This document shows positions 24,307 through 30,201 of a stretch of 30,201 nucleotides of DNA, one piece after another. Within the stretch, counting starts at the first letter, position 1, and every line of letters starts with the position of its first letter. Origin of the DNA: an uncultured Collinsella sp. (GTDB lineage: Bacteria > Actinomycetota > Coriobacteriia > Coriobacteriales > Coriobacteriaceae); assembly GCA_902494035.1 (NCBI GenBank), contig CABURV010000021.1:1-30201 (forward strand), written 5' to 3'. A program made the translations under genes and the position numbers. Below the pieces are notes generated by a model. The model had not been told where the DNA came from. It did no database searches and saw nothing but the letters and a program-made list of their open reading frames with translations.

Positions 24307-24918
24307 ATGAACCACGTTAAACACGTAATTCCGATGTCCGATTCGTCGGTCAGCATTAAGCCTGAGGATATTCAGCCCACTGTGCTGCCCGATGCATTTA
24401 TTCAGTCCGATATCGTGCGCAAACTCAATACGTTGAGTCTGCCGCGCTATGACCAGTTGCCCAATGTGACGCTCTACCGCGACCAGGTCATTGAGTATGT
24501 TGCGCTGTGGATGGAGCCGCTGTCCATTTGCGTTGAGCAACCTATCATTACGCCATCGATGATCAATAACTACGTAAAGGTTGGCCTGGTGCCTGCTCCG
24601 GTCAAAAAGCAATATGGCCGCGAGCAAATTGCCCGCCTGATCGCTATCTGCATCTTTAAGCAGGTGCTACCTATTGCTGCGGTGCAGGCACTCTTTAACA
24701 TTCAGCGTTTGAGCTACGATGCCCCGACGGCCTTCGACTATGTGGTCGATCAGCTCGAGGCATCGATTCGTTCGGCGTTTTCTGTCGAGCAGACGCCGGT
24801 TCCCGATACGGCGCATCAGGTTACGCGTGAGTCGCTGCTTGTGCGCAGTGCGGTTTCCTCCTTCGTTTCGAAGGCTTACTTGATGAGCTATCTCAAGTTT
24901 AACGGGTTTAATAGCTAG
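24307..24918 (+). CDS. DUF1836 protein, MerR-like putative regulator
   Basis: The 203-aa protein fits the DUF1836 family, which has a MerR-like helix-turn-helix; here the segment ITPSMINNYVKVGLVP followed by KKQYGREQIARLIAI (about 80-115) shows it. No membrane helix or sensor domain is apparent. I start at ATG 24307, 6 bases after GGAGG at 24296-24300; the longer open frame upstream runs back into the trxB terminator. Its own promoter and the degV promoter share a near-identical palindromic site, so this protein is the natural candidate to bind both. A bidirectional terminator separates it from the convergent degV. Confidence 0.85.
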   Translation: MNHVKHVIPMSDSSVSIKPEDIQPTVLPDAFIQSDIVRKLNTLSLPRYDQLPNVTLYRDQVIEYVALWMEPLSICVEQPIITPSMINNYVKVGLVPAPVKKQYGREQIARLIAICIFKQVLPIAAVQALFNIQRLSYDAPTAFDYVVDQLEASIRSAFSVEQTPVPDTAHQVTRESLLVRSAVSSFVSKAYLMSYLKFNGFNS

Positions 24919-24930
24919 CCGACGTATAAA

Positions 24931-24972
24931 ACGGGCGGGACAAAGAGCCATCTGTCGCTTTGTCCCGCCCGT
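24931..24972. terminator. Bidirectional terminator between DUF1836 gene and degV
   Basis: ACGGGCGGGACAAAG (24931-24945) pairs perfectly over 15 bases with CTTTGTCCCGCCCGT (24958-24972), loop 12 bases. ATTTTGCTT follows on the right and TATAAA precedes on the left, so both convergent genes can end here. Confidence 0.9.
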
Positions 24973-24990
24973 ATTTTGCTTGGTTGGACT

Positions 24991-25857
24991 TTATTTGCCT
25001 GAAGCTACGCCCATGCCGTAGCCGATGATGAGGCCGTGCATCTCGGCGTAATAGGAATCCAGGCCGTTGCAGGGCATGATGATGGTCTTGGAGCCGGGCC
25101 AATGTTCGACTATGCGATCAGTAAGCGCCTGGGCTCCAGCTTCGTTCTCAACGTGATCGATGATGACCTCACCGCCCGTAAAGCCCTCGGCTTCCATAGT
25201 GTCGATGATCTTGTTGAGCATCTTCTTTTCGCCACGCGTGTGCCCGACGAGTTCGATTTTACCGGCCTCACTCGCCGTGCCCAAAATGCGGATATTGAGC
25301 TTGTTGGCAATGACGCCGGCTGCCTTAGGGATACGTCCGGCTTTGGCGAGGTTTTCGTAATTGCACAAACTGAAGAGGATTTTGCTGTTCTGTTCAAGGC
25401 TATCGAAGTATGCGCAGGCATCCTCGAATGAGACATTCGGATTGCTTGCAAGATAGCGGTCGAACAGCAAGAAAATGAGGTCCATTTTGCCGCCAGCTGC
25501 GCGTGAATTGACTAGATGAATCTGTCGGTCGGGCTCCTCGGCAAGAACCATATCGCGAGCCGTGGCTGCCGCGTTGTAGCTGCCCGACACGCCCTCAGAG
25601 ATCGGCATGCAGATGGTCATGTCTGCCAATTTGAAGAGCTCGGCCCACTCCCCTACGCTGGGACAAGCACTCGAAGAAGCGTTCGTCTCCGCCTGAACAG
25701 CGCAGTTGAGCTCATGAACATCGAGCGAAAGGTCATCGACGAATTCATGCTCCCCCACTCGAATTTTGAGGGGCGCAAATGCAAAGGTGGTATGGGGCGC
25801 GGTCGGTTGCCAATCGCGGAGGTTGCAGCTTGAATCGGAGATAAGTGCCCAGCTCAT
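24991..25857 (-). CDS. DegV family fatty-acid-binding protein
   Basis: The 288-aa protein is a DegV/FakB-type member; such proteins hold a fatty acid and present it to the kinase FakA for phosphorylation, feeding host fatty acids into phospholipids. The start WALISDSSCNL with its DSS motif, the MPISEGVSGSYNAA lipid-binding block and the VNSRAAGG and AKAGRIPKAAG segments are typical. AAAGGA lies 8 bases before the ATG. No fakA gene is in the window. Upstream lie a TATAAT -10 box and a perfect palindrome shared with the DUF1836 gene. Confidence 0.9.
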   Translation of the reverse strand: MSWALISDSSCNLRDWQPTAPHTTFAFAPLKIRVGEHEFVDDLSLDVHELNCAVQAETNASSSACPSVGEWAELFKLADMTICMPISEGVSGSYNAAATARDMVLAEEPDRQIHLVNSRAAGGKMDLIFLLFDRYLASNPNVSFEDACAYFDSLEQNSKILFSLCNYENLAKAGRIPKAAGVIANKLNIRILGTASEAGKIELVGHTRGEKKMLNKIIDTMEAEGFTGGEVIIDHVENEAGAQALTDRIVEHWPGSKTIIMPCNGLDSYYAEMHGLIIGYGMGVASGK

Positions 25858-25886
25858 AGAGGGTCCTTTCTAATCGTTCCCATTCA

Positions 25887-25892
25887 ATTATA
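25887..25892 (-). promoter_or_regulatory. degV -10 box
   Basis: TATAAT on the minus strand is a consensus -10 box 30 bases before the degV start codon. The matching -35 position (GCCCAA) is very poor, which fits a promoter that needs an activator bound just upstream, where the palindromic site lies. Confidence 0.6.
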
Positions 25893-25914
25893 GCCATCTT
25901 GCAGACCGATTGGG

Positions 25915-25945
25915 CCGCTATCTAGTATTCAAAACTAGATAGCGG
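25915..25945. promoter_or_regulatory. Perfect palindromic operator upstream of degV (site 2)
   Basis: CCGCTATCTAGT (25915-25926) and ACTAGATAGCGG (25934-25945) are perfect 12-bp inverted copies around the 7-base spacer ATTCAAA. It lies directly upstream of the degV -35 position. Bases 25917-25944 match site 1 (24244-24271) at 24 of 28 positions. No T-run follows it, so a protein-binding site is more likely than a terminator. Confidence 0.8.
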
Positions 25946-25957
25946 ACTGCACGAAAG

Positions 25958-26006
25958 GCAAAAGAATGGACCCCATGACTCAAAGCCACGAGGTCCATTC
26001 TTTTGC
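25958..26006. terminator. Terminator of the NlpC/P60 operon
   Basis: GCAAAAGAATGGACC (25958-25972) pairs perfectly with GGTCCATTCTTTTGC (25992-26006) over 15 bases, loop 19 bases. Read on the minus strand, it stands just after the NlpC/P60 stop and its stem ends in a T-run, a common terminator form. Confidence 0.8.
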
Positions 26007-26019
26007 TTTATCTGAATAC

Positions 26020-27147
26020 TTAGTAGCGCACGAAAATGTAGTTGTTGTTCATGCCGGCGGCAACGGAGCTGATGATAACACCCGTGTTGTAGTCGGAAGC
26101 GTGAATCATCTGACCACCACCGATGTAAATGCCGGTGTGGTACGAGTTGACCACAACGTCACCGGGCTGCGGATCAGACACACGCGTCCAGCCCATAAAG
26201 GTACCCGTGGTGCCGAGGCGGCAATAGCGACCAGTGAGGCAATAGCTAACAAACCCAGAGCAGTCGAAGCTGTTCGGGCCAATTCCGCCCCAGGAATAAG
26301 CACAACCAAGCTTGCTGTATGCACGTGAGACAACAGAACCGCCATCGACGGACTGGCTCGGAGCAGAAGGCGTCGGAGCCGGGGCAGGCGTGGAGGGCTG
26401 CGGCGTCGGAGCAGGTGTCGGCGTAGGAGCCGGAGTGTTGCCGCCCTGGTTGTTGTTATTGCTGGTCTGGCCACCGTTGTTGGTGTTCTCGGTCGTACCG
26501 GCAGTCTCGTTGCTCACCGTGGCCTTCTCGGCAGTACTGGCGTTGATGCCGGCCTGCAGCGCGGCGTTGGCCTCGGCCTCGGCGGCAAGCTCGGCCTGCA
26601 GCTGTGAATCCAGGGAGTTTACGACGTTCTGGGCTTCAGCCTGCTGGGCGTTAAGCTCGTCGACTTTCTTTTGCGTGGCGGCGACGTTCTTCTCCTGCTC
26701 GGCCTGCTTATCGGTGAGCTGCTGCTTAAGCTCCTTGACCTCTTGAATGGTCTGAGCCTGCTTATCGGAAACTTTGCCGTAGTAGAACAGACGGTTGAGC
26801 ATATCGCTCAGGTCGTCAACGCCCGTCAGAACCTGAAGCAGGCTCAGGCCGCCGGTCTTGTACTCGCCGGCGACATAGGTTGAGAGCTTAGCCTGACCAT
26901 CGGCGATCTCCTGCTGCTTTTGCGTGATCTCGCCAGCAGTCTGATCGAGCGCTTGCGTCTGCGTGGCGAGCTCATCGTAAATCTGCTGGGTTTGGGTGCC
27001 GATCTGCTCGAGTTTCGTACGAGCAGCGGCAAGGTCGGATGCGGTATCGGCGTAGGCAGGAGCCGCGAGGCCCAAGCCCAAAACACAAGCGAGGGTTGCC
27101 GTAGCAGCGCAGCGTGCCATGTTTTTGTGCGTGTTTGCTGTGCGCAT
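26020..27147 (-). CDS. Secreted NlpC/P60 peptidoglycan hydrolase with coiled coil
   Basis: The 375-aa protein has a signal peptide (1-33, cut after AYA), a long coiled-coil region rich in Gln, Ala and Glu (about 34-210), an Asn/Thr/Pro-rich linker (about 211-275), and an NlpC/P60 cysteine peptidase domain with Cys296 (FDCSGF), His337 (YHTGIYIGGG) and His349 (MIHAS). Such enzymes cut peptide bonds in peptidoglycan and often help daughter cells separate; coiled coils of this kind (PcsB/RipA-like) commonly answer to FtsEX-type control, which is inferred only. AAGGAAG precedes the ATG. It is the last gene of the run from 29838, 32 bases after apt. Confidence 0.92.
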   Translation of the reverse strand: MRTANTHKNMARCAATATLACVLGLGLAAPAYADTASDLAAARTKLEQIGTQTQQIYDELATQTQALDQTAGEITQKQQEIADGQAKLSTYVAGEYKTGGLSLLQVLTGVDDLSDMLNRLFYYGKVSDKQAQTIQEVKELKQQLTDKQAEQEKNVAATQKKVDELNAQQAEAQNVVNSLDSQLQAELAAEAEANAALQAGINASTAEKATVSNETAGTTENTNNGGQTSNNNNQGGNTPAPTPTPAPTPQPSTPAPAPTPSAPSQSVDGGSVVSRAYSKLGCAYSWGGIGPNSFDCSGFVSYCLTGRYCRLGTTGTFMGWTRVSDPQPGDVVVNSYHTGIYIGGGQMIHASDYNTGVIISSVAAGMNNNYIFVRY

Positions 27148-27179
27148 GTAGCTTCCTTTCCAGTAACTAAGGGTAACGG

Positions 27180-27710
27180 CTAGTCTACCGTCACCAGGCT
27201 AAAGAGCTCCACATCGTCATCAGACGGCGTGAGCTTCTCGCGCGGGTTGAGAAACGCAAGCTCAAGTATACAACCGTAACCGATAAGCTTTGCGCCCATA
27301 TCTCGCACCAGTTTACCTGTTGCCTCGACGGTTCCGCCCGTCGCAATCAAGTCGTCCAGAATCAACACGGTATCTTTAGAGCTGATAGCGTCGGCATGGA
27401 TCTCAATTGAATCGGTGCCGTACTCGAGCTCGTAGCTCTGGCTTACGGTCTCGCGCGGCAGCTTGCCCGGTTTACGTGCGGGAACAAAGCCGGCGCCAAG
27501 GGCTACAGCCACCGGTACGCCAACCATAAAGCCGCGAGCCTCGGGACCCACGACCTTGGTGATTCCCATGCCGGCAAAGTGCTCGGCGAGGGCATCGGTT
27601 ATGGCTTTGAGCGCCTCGGGATTGCCAAAGAGCGGCGTGATGTCTTTAAAGATGACTCCGGGCTCGGGATAGTCGGGGATGTCGACGATTTGAGATTCGA
27701 AGTCGTACAT
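27180..27710 (-). CDS. apt: Adenine phosphoribosyltransferase
   Basis: APRT makes AMP from adenine and PRPP in purine salvage. The 176-aa enzyme has the N-terminal FKDITPLF block (21-28), the GPEARGF segment (55-61) and the PRPP-binding motif VLILDDLIATGGT (115-127). I start at ATG 27710 with AAAGG 7 bases upstream; an in-frame TTG at 27725 is less likely. It sits in an apparent operon between the MerR regulator gene and the NlpC/P60 gene. Confidence 0.95.
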   Translation of the reverse strand: MYDFESQIVDIPDYPEPGVIFKDITPLFGNPEALKAITDALAEHFAGMGITKVVGPEARGFMVGVPVAVALGAGFVPARKPGKLPRETVSQSYELEYGTDSIEIHADAISSKDTVLILDDLIATGGTVEATGKLVRDMGAKLIGYGCILELAFLNPREKLTPSDDDVELFSLVTVD

Positions 27711-27750
27711 TGCATGACCTTTCAATGGGTTGCCGAAATTTCAGCAGCGG

Positions 27751-28629
27751 TTATTTGCCCGCGGTGGCGGTGCCGGATTGCGAAGGGGCGACGACCTTGA
27801 GCGGCTTTACGAGAGAATCCTCGTGCGAAGCCGGCGCGGATGTCTCTTCGTTTTTGGCCTTGGTGGACTCGGAGCGAGTGATTTCCTCATCGAGTGCATC
27901 GATGTCGGCGTCCTCGACCACGGCGTTGAGCGACTCAAAAACGCGGTTCTTGAGCAGCGCAGTGTGCACACCTTCCGTCAGGTCGTGAAGCTTCTTAAAC
28001 GCACGCTCGAGCTTGGCGTCGCGCTCGTCATCGGAGGTATCCATGCCGAGCATGCTCACGAGCACCTGCTCAAACATCGAGGACTCGCGGTTGGCGGAAG
28101 ACACGTACTGACGCAGGTTGCGCGGCTCGATATGGAAGCGTGACAGCTCGGAGCAGTAGCGGATGATTGGAAAATCGCGACCATCGACGAGCTCTCGATT
28201 CTGCGGGCTCTTGATGATGCGAATGAGGTCGTTCTCGGCGAGCGAGCGGATAAACGAAATCTCGACGCCCAGCATATCGGGAATGGTCTCGATGGGATGC
28301 AGCTTTTGCTTAGTCTCCTTGGGCTCCGTCTTGAGCGGAACATCGGATAGCAAGCCCACCTCGTAGGCGAGCGTTGACAGGTCCGTGGCGTTTTCCAAGC
28401 GCTGCTTAATCACGTTGAGCGGCATGTAGCGGGTCTTCTGCAAGTGCAGGATGACCTCCAGGCGATCAACGTCCTCCTTGGAGTACTGACGGTATCCCTT
28501 AGGCGTACGATGAGGGGTAATGAGCCCCTCATCCTCTAGAAATCTAATTTTTGAGTTCGAAAGATCGGGGTATGCGCCTCGAAGTAGGTTGACGACTTGG
28601 CCGATACTCAGATAGTTGCGTTCGGCCAT
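27751..28629 (-). CDS. MerR-family regulator, FtsR (Rv1828)-like
   Basis: The 292-aa protein has an N-terminal MerR-type winged helix (about 5-75, YLSIGQVVNLLRGAYPDLS and KIRFLEDEGLITP) and a long C-terminal part with a second winged-helix-like region, ending in a Ser/Glu/Ala-rich tail (about 245-292). Its position directly behind a GarA-like FHA gene matches mycobacterial Rv1827-Rv1828 and corynebacterial odhI-ftsR, where the regulator acts on ftsZ. The same target here is inferred. It begins 3 bases after the FHA stop. Confidence 0.85.
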   Translation of the reverse strand: MAERNYLSIGQVVNLLRGAYPDLSNSKIRFLEDEGLITPHRTPKGYRQYSKEDVDRLEVILHLQKTRYMPLNVIKQRLENATDLSTLAYEVGLLSDVPLKTEPKETKQKLHPIETIPDMLGVEISFIRSLAENDLIRIIKSPQNRELVDGRDFPIIRYCSELSRFHIEPRNLRQYVSSANRESSMFEQVLVSMLGMDTSDDERDAKLERAFKKLHDLTEGVHTALLKNRVFESLNAVVEDADIDALDEEITRSESTKAKNEETSAPASHEDSLVKPLKVVAPSQSGTATAGK

Positions 28630-28632
28630 GCC

Positions 28633-29067
28633 CTACTCACCGGTTTCGATGCGCTCCGGCGTGCTCTCGTGGTAGATGAGCGTAAACGTACCGATCTGGA
28701 CGGAAGAACCGTCGTGCAGCGGGGCTGCATTGACGATAGCACCGTCGACCCAGGTGCCATTGAGCGAGCCCAAGTCCTCGATGCGAGCGCCGAGGCCCTC
28801 GCGAATAATGCGCGCGTGGCTGCGCGAAACGGTCATGTCATTGAGGAAGATGCCGTTTGCAGGATCGCGGCCGATGGTGGTCGCGTCGTCCTCGAGCTCA
28901 AAGGCGGCACCAGTCTGCGGACCCTTGACGATGGACAGAACGGGGGCGGTGATGCGCACGTTGGCCATGAGGTCGGGAACGGTGACGTCGCTTGAAGGCA
29001 CGCGGAATACGCAGGTAGCGTCAGCAGTCTTATCATTCTGAGGCATATTGTTAACCATGTTGTCCAT
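28633..29067 (-). CDS. FHA-domain protein, GarA/OdhI-like
   Basis: The 144-aa protein has a short N-terminal tail with DATCVFR (17-22 region) and an FHA domain with the phosphothreonine-binding residues Arg67 (TIGR), Ser81-Arg-Ser-His84 and LNGT near 102-105. GarA and OdhI control 2-oxoglutarate use when a Ser/Thr kinase phosphorylates a Thr in an ETTSVFR tail; here only one of the two threonines remains (Thr18). I use the ATG at 29067, 5 bases after AGGGG; the frame continues to 29100 without support. It is the partner of the MerR gene just downstream. Confidence 0.88.
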   Translation of the reverse strand: MDNMVNNMPQNDKTADATCVFRVPSSDVTVPDLMANVRITAPVLSIVKGPQTGAAFELEDDATTIGRDPANGIFLNDMTVSRSHARIIREGLGARIEDLGSLNGTWVDGAIVNAAPLHDGSSVQIGTFTLIYHESTPERIETGE

Positions 29068-29133
29068 GACAACCCCTAACTTATCGCGGACGTGCCGCAA
29101 ATAATGAACCGTACGTAATCATACCCCAACGAA

Positions 29134-29838
29134 TCAGTCTTCGATTTCAGGGTTCAGAAAGTCGATGTCCTCGTCCTCGGGATGCGCGAGAGCCTGTTTA
29201 ATGGCCACTCCGCCCTTAATGGAGTAGATGACAGCCGTGAGCATGGAGAAGATCACGCCGCCGTACACAAAGAAGATGCCGAGGGGCACCGAGCTTCCGT
29301 TGAGGCCTGGGAAGGCCGTAAGGGCTGAAGGCAAAAGATGCAGGCCGTCAATAACGGGGAAACCGAGCAGCATGAGTGAGAAGCCGGTCATGAGCAGCGC
29401 CGTGGCAATCTTTCCGGGAAAGACCACATCGATGGGGCGACGGTGATAATGACGCACGATAAGCGTGCCGATGCCCAGATAGATGTCGCGGCCAATAATG
29501 AGTACGCAGACCCAGATGGGCAGCTCTCCGCGGACCACCAGTCCAAGTACGCCGGTGAACAGCAGCGCACGGTCGCAAATGGGATCCATGACCTTGCCGA
29601 GCCACGAGACCGTCTTAGTCATGCGGGCGATCTGACCGTCCATCCAGTCGGTGGAGGCGGCAACGGCGTAGATAACGATGGCGATGACACGGTTGTTATC
29701 CGTCACAAACAGGTACAGAAATACCAGGGTGAGGATCAGGCGCGTAAAGGTGATGAAATTGGAGATCGTAAAGATCTTATTCGACGGGTAATCGGAAGTG
29801 CCGATAAGCTCCTTTTTGATCTTCTTTTTGATGCCCAC
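29134..29838 (-). CDS. Second CDP-alcohol phosphatidyltransferase (PgsA-like)
   Basis: This membrane protein of 234 aa has the full CDP-alcohol phosphotransferase signature D-x2-DG-x2-AR-x8-G-x3-D-x3-D (DWMDGQIAR ... GKVMDPICD) and five to six hydrophobic helices, so it makes a phosphatidyl-alcohol from CDP-diacylglycerol; glycerol-3-phosphate or inositol phosphate are possible acceptors. I choose GTG 29838: GGGGGAG lies 4 bases before it and a promoter ends about 30 bases upstream, so the longer open frame to 29964 would start before the transcript. An FHA/MerR pair follows 66 bases downstream; mycobacteria have pgsA2 near garA too. The N-terminus IKKKIKKELIG is strongly basic. Confidence 0.85.
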   Translation of the reverse strand: MGIKKKIKKELIGTSDYPSNKIFTISNFITFTRLILTLVFLYLFVTDNNRVIAIVIYAVAASTDWMDGQIARMTKTVSWLGKVMDPICDRALLFTGVLGLVVRGELPIWVCVLIIGRDIYLGIGTLIVRHYHRRPIDVVFPGKIATALLMTGFSLMLLGFPVIDGLHLLPSALTAFPGLNGSSVPLGIFFVYGGVIFSMLTAVIYSIKGGVAIKQALAHPEDEDIDFLNPEIED

Positions 29839-29874
29839 AGGACTCCCCCGCTGGTTAACGACAAAACTATCAAT

Positions 29875-29903
29875 ACTATACCCGTTCCAGCGATGTCTAT
29901 CCA
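29875..29903 (-). promoter_or_regulatory. Promoter of the phosphatidyltransferase-garA-ftsR operon
   Basis: On the minus strand, TGGATA (29898-29903) and TATAGT (29875-29880) are 17 bases apart. The predicted transcript starts near 29868, about 30 bases before the GTG start. The -35 box overlaps the inner arm of an inverted repeat. Confidence 0.6.
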
Positions 29904-29957
29904 GCGCAGCCATAGAGAGTCCAGACATGTGGAGGGCGCCTCTGGGCTGCGCTGGAT
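29899..29957. repeat. 13-bp inverted repeat overlapping the -35 region
   Basis: ATCCAGCGCAGCC (29899-29911) and GGCTGCGCTGGAT (29945-29957) are perfect inverted copies 33 bases apart, with some pairing inside. It may be an operator or the terminator of an upstream gene outside the window. Confidence 0.65.
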
Positions 29958-29966
29958 TCTGCATTT

Positions 29967-30023
29967 GTGTACATCAGCCTCCAAAAGCGACATTTTTCGG
30001 CATCTTTGGTGGCTGGTGTACAC
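29967..30023. repeat. Long imperfect inverted repeat
   Basis: The arms 29967-29985 and 30005-30023 pair at 17 of 19 positions (GTGTACA...CAGCC against GGCTG...TGTACAC). The inner part also pairs partly. The function is unknown. Confidence 0.65.
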
Positions 30024-30201
30024 GTTTTGATTCGGTGATTACATCGATCGGGAAAGTTGTTGCTTTAAGCAAATGCGTACGGGTCGAGAAGGGCTGGCAC
30101 CAAAAGAGCCCAACGGCCGTTACGGCTTCGTTAGAAACGCGCCCCATCATGGATGGTGAACCCGAAAGGTAAGGCGCGCGGGCACGGCGACTCGGCCCGC
30201 G

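Larger units (their letters stand above)
29839..30201. other. Upstream region of the phosphatidyltransferase operon, no recognised gene
   Basis: The stretch holds the operon promoter and two large inverted repeats (29899-29957 and 29967-30023). A minus-strand frame stays open from the window end to a TGA at 29974, with an ATG at 30150 (58 codons), but it has no ribosome site and resembles nothing known to me. The last bases form a hairpin CGCGGGC/GCCCGCG that may continue outside the window. No tRNA or rRNA pattern was found. Confidence 0.5.

Noticed and set aside
25915..25945. Terminator of degV or NlpC/P60
   Set aside because: It has no T-run on either side, lies upstream of degV and separate from the real NlpC/P60 terminator, and is copied at another promoter.
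25966..26328. 120-codon plus-strand frame beside the palindrome
   Set aside because: Its first codons form the NlpC/P60 terminator and the rest is antisense to that gene.
29974..30150. 58-codon minus-strand frame beginning with two ATG codons
   Set aside because: It lacks a ribosome site, its end lies in an inverted repeat, and I recognise no family; kept only as a remark on the end region.

Overview
The window reads as a chromosomal, housekeeping-dense stretch from a Coriobacteriia-type actinobacterium, most like Collinsella. This is inferred from a G+C-rich coding style with strong purine-rich ribosome sites, the lexA / LysM protein / nrdR cluster and the GarA-FtsR (FHA-MerR) pair that are typical of Actinobacteria, and a LexA box of the CGAAC-N4-GTTCG type. 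No rRNA, tRNA, CRISPR array, transposase or prophage gene was seen.

Layout. (1) 1-9483, plus strand: a 395-base leader, then RNase J, the DNA translocase FtsK, a RodZ-like membrane protein with an arginine/glycine-rich tail, YajQ, RimO, a phosphatidylglycerophosphate synthase-type enzyme and a stand-alone CinA C-terminal amidohydrolase, closed by a terminator. (2) 9484-11562: recA behind a promoter that contains a perfect SOS box, then recX. (3) 11563-18512: RNase Y, an orphan GHKL ATPase, SpoVS, MiaB, MiaA and HflX. RNase Y and SpoVS start from promoters sharing an unexplained motif. (4) 18497-21401: the SOS block. lexA and a translationally coupled membrane acyltransferase run leftwards; a LysM membrane protein, nrdR and dut run rightwards. 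Three LexA boxes lie in the divergent promoter. (5) 21402-21795: a gene-free stretch made almost entirely of large perfect hairpins, including two copies of one palindromic element family. (6) 21796-25857: an MGDG-synthase-like glycosyltransferase (minus), thioredoxin reductase (plus), a DUF1836 regulator (plus) and a DegV fatty-acid-binding protein (minus). (7) 26020-29838, minus strand: a second CDP-alcohol phosphatidyltransferase, a GarA/OdhI-like FHA protein, an FtsR-like MerR regulator, adenine phosphoribosyltransferase and a secreted NlpC/P60 hydrolase. (8) 29839-30201: promoter and two long inverted repeats, no recognised gene.

Functionally the window links DNA damage response (recA, recX, lexA, LysM division inhibitor candidate, nrdR, dut), RNA turnover and tRNA/ribosome modification (RNase J, RNase Y, RimO, MiaB, MiaA, HflX), cell division and envelope (FtsK, RodZ-like, FtsR-like, NlpC/P60) and membrane lipids (two PgsA-like enzymes, glycosyltransferase, DegV).

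The most interesting unexplained signals are non-coding: a 28-bp near-identical palindromic site in front of both the DUF1836 regulator and degV, suggesting a small regulon; a 12-bp perfect inverted repeat that would bury the nrdR start codon in longer transcripts; a promoter motif shared by rny and spoVS; and the paired palindromic elements after dut. All of this comes from reading the sequence by eye; no database search or folding program was run.
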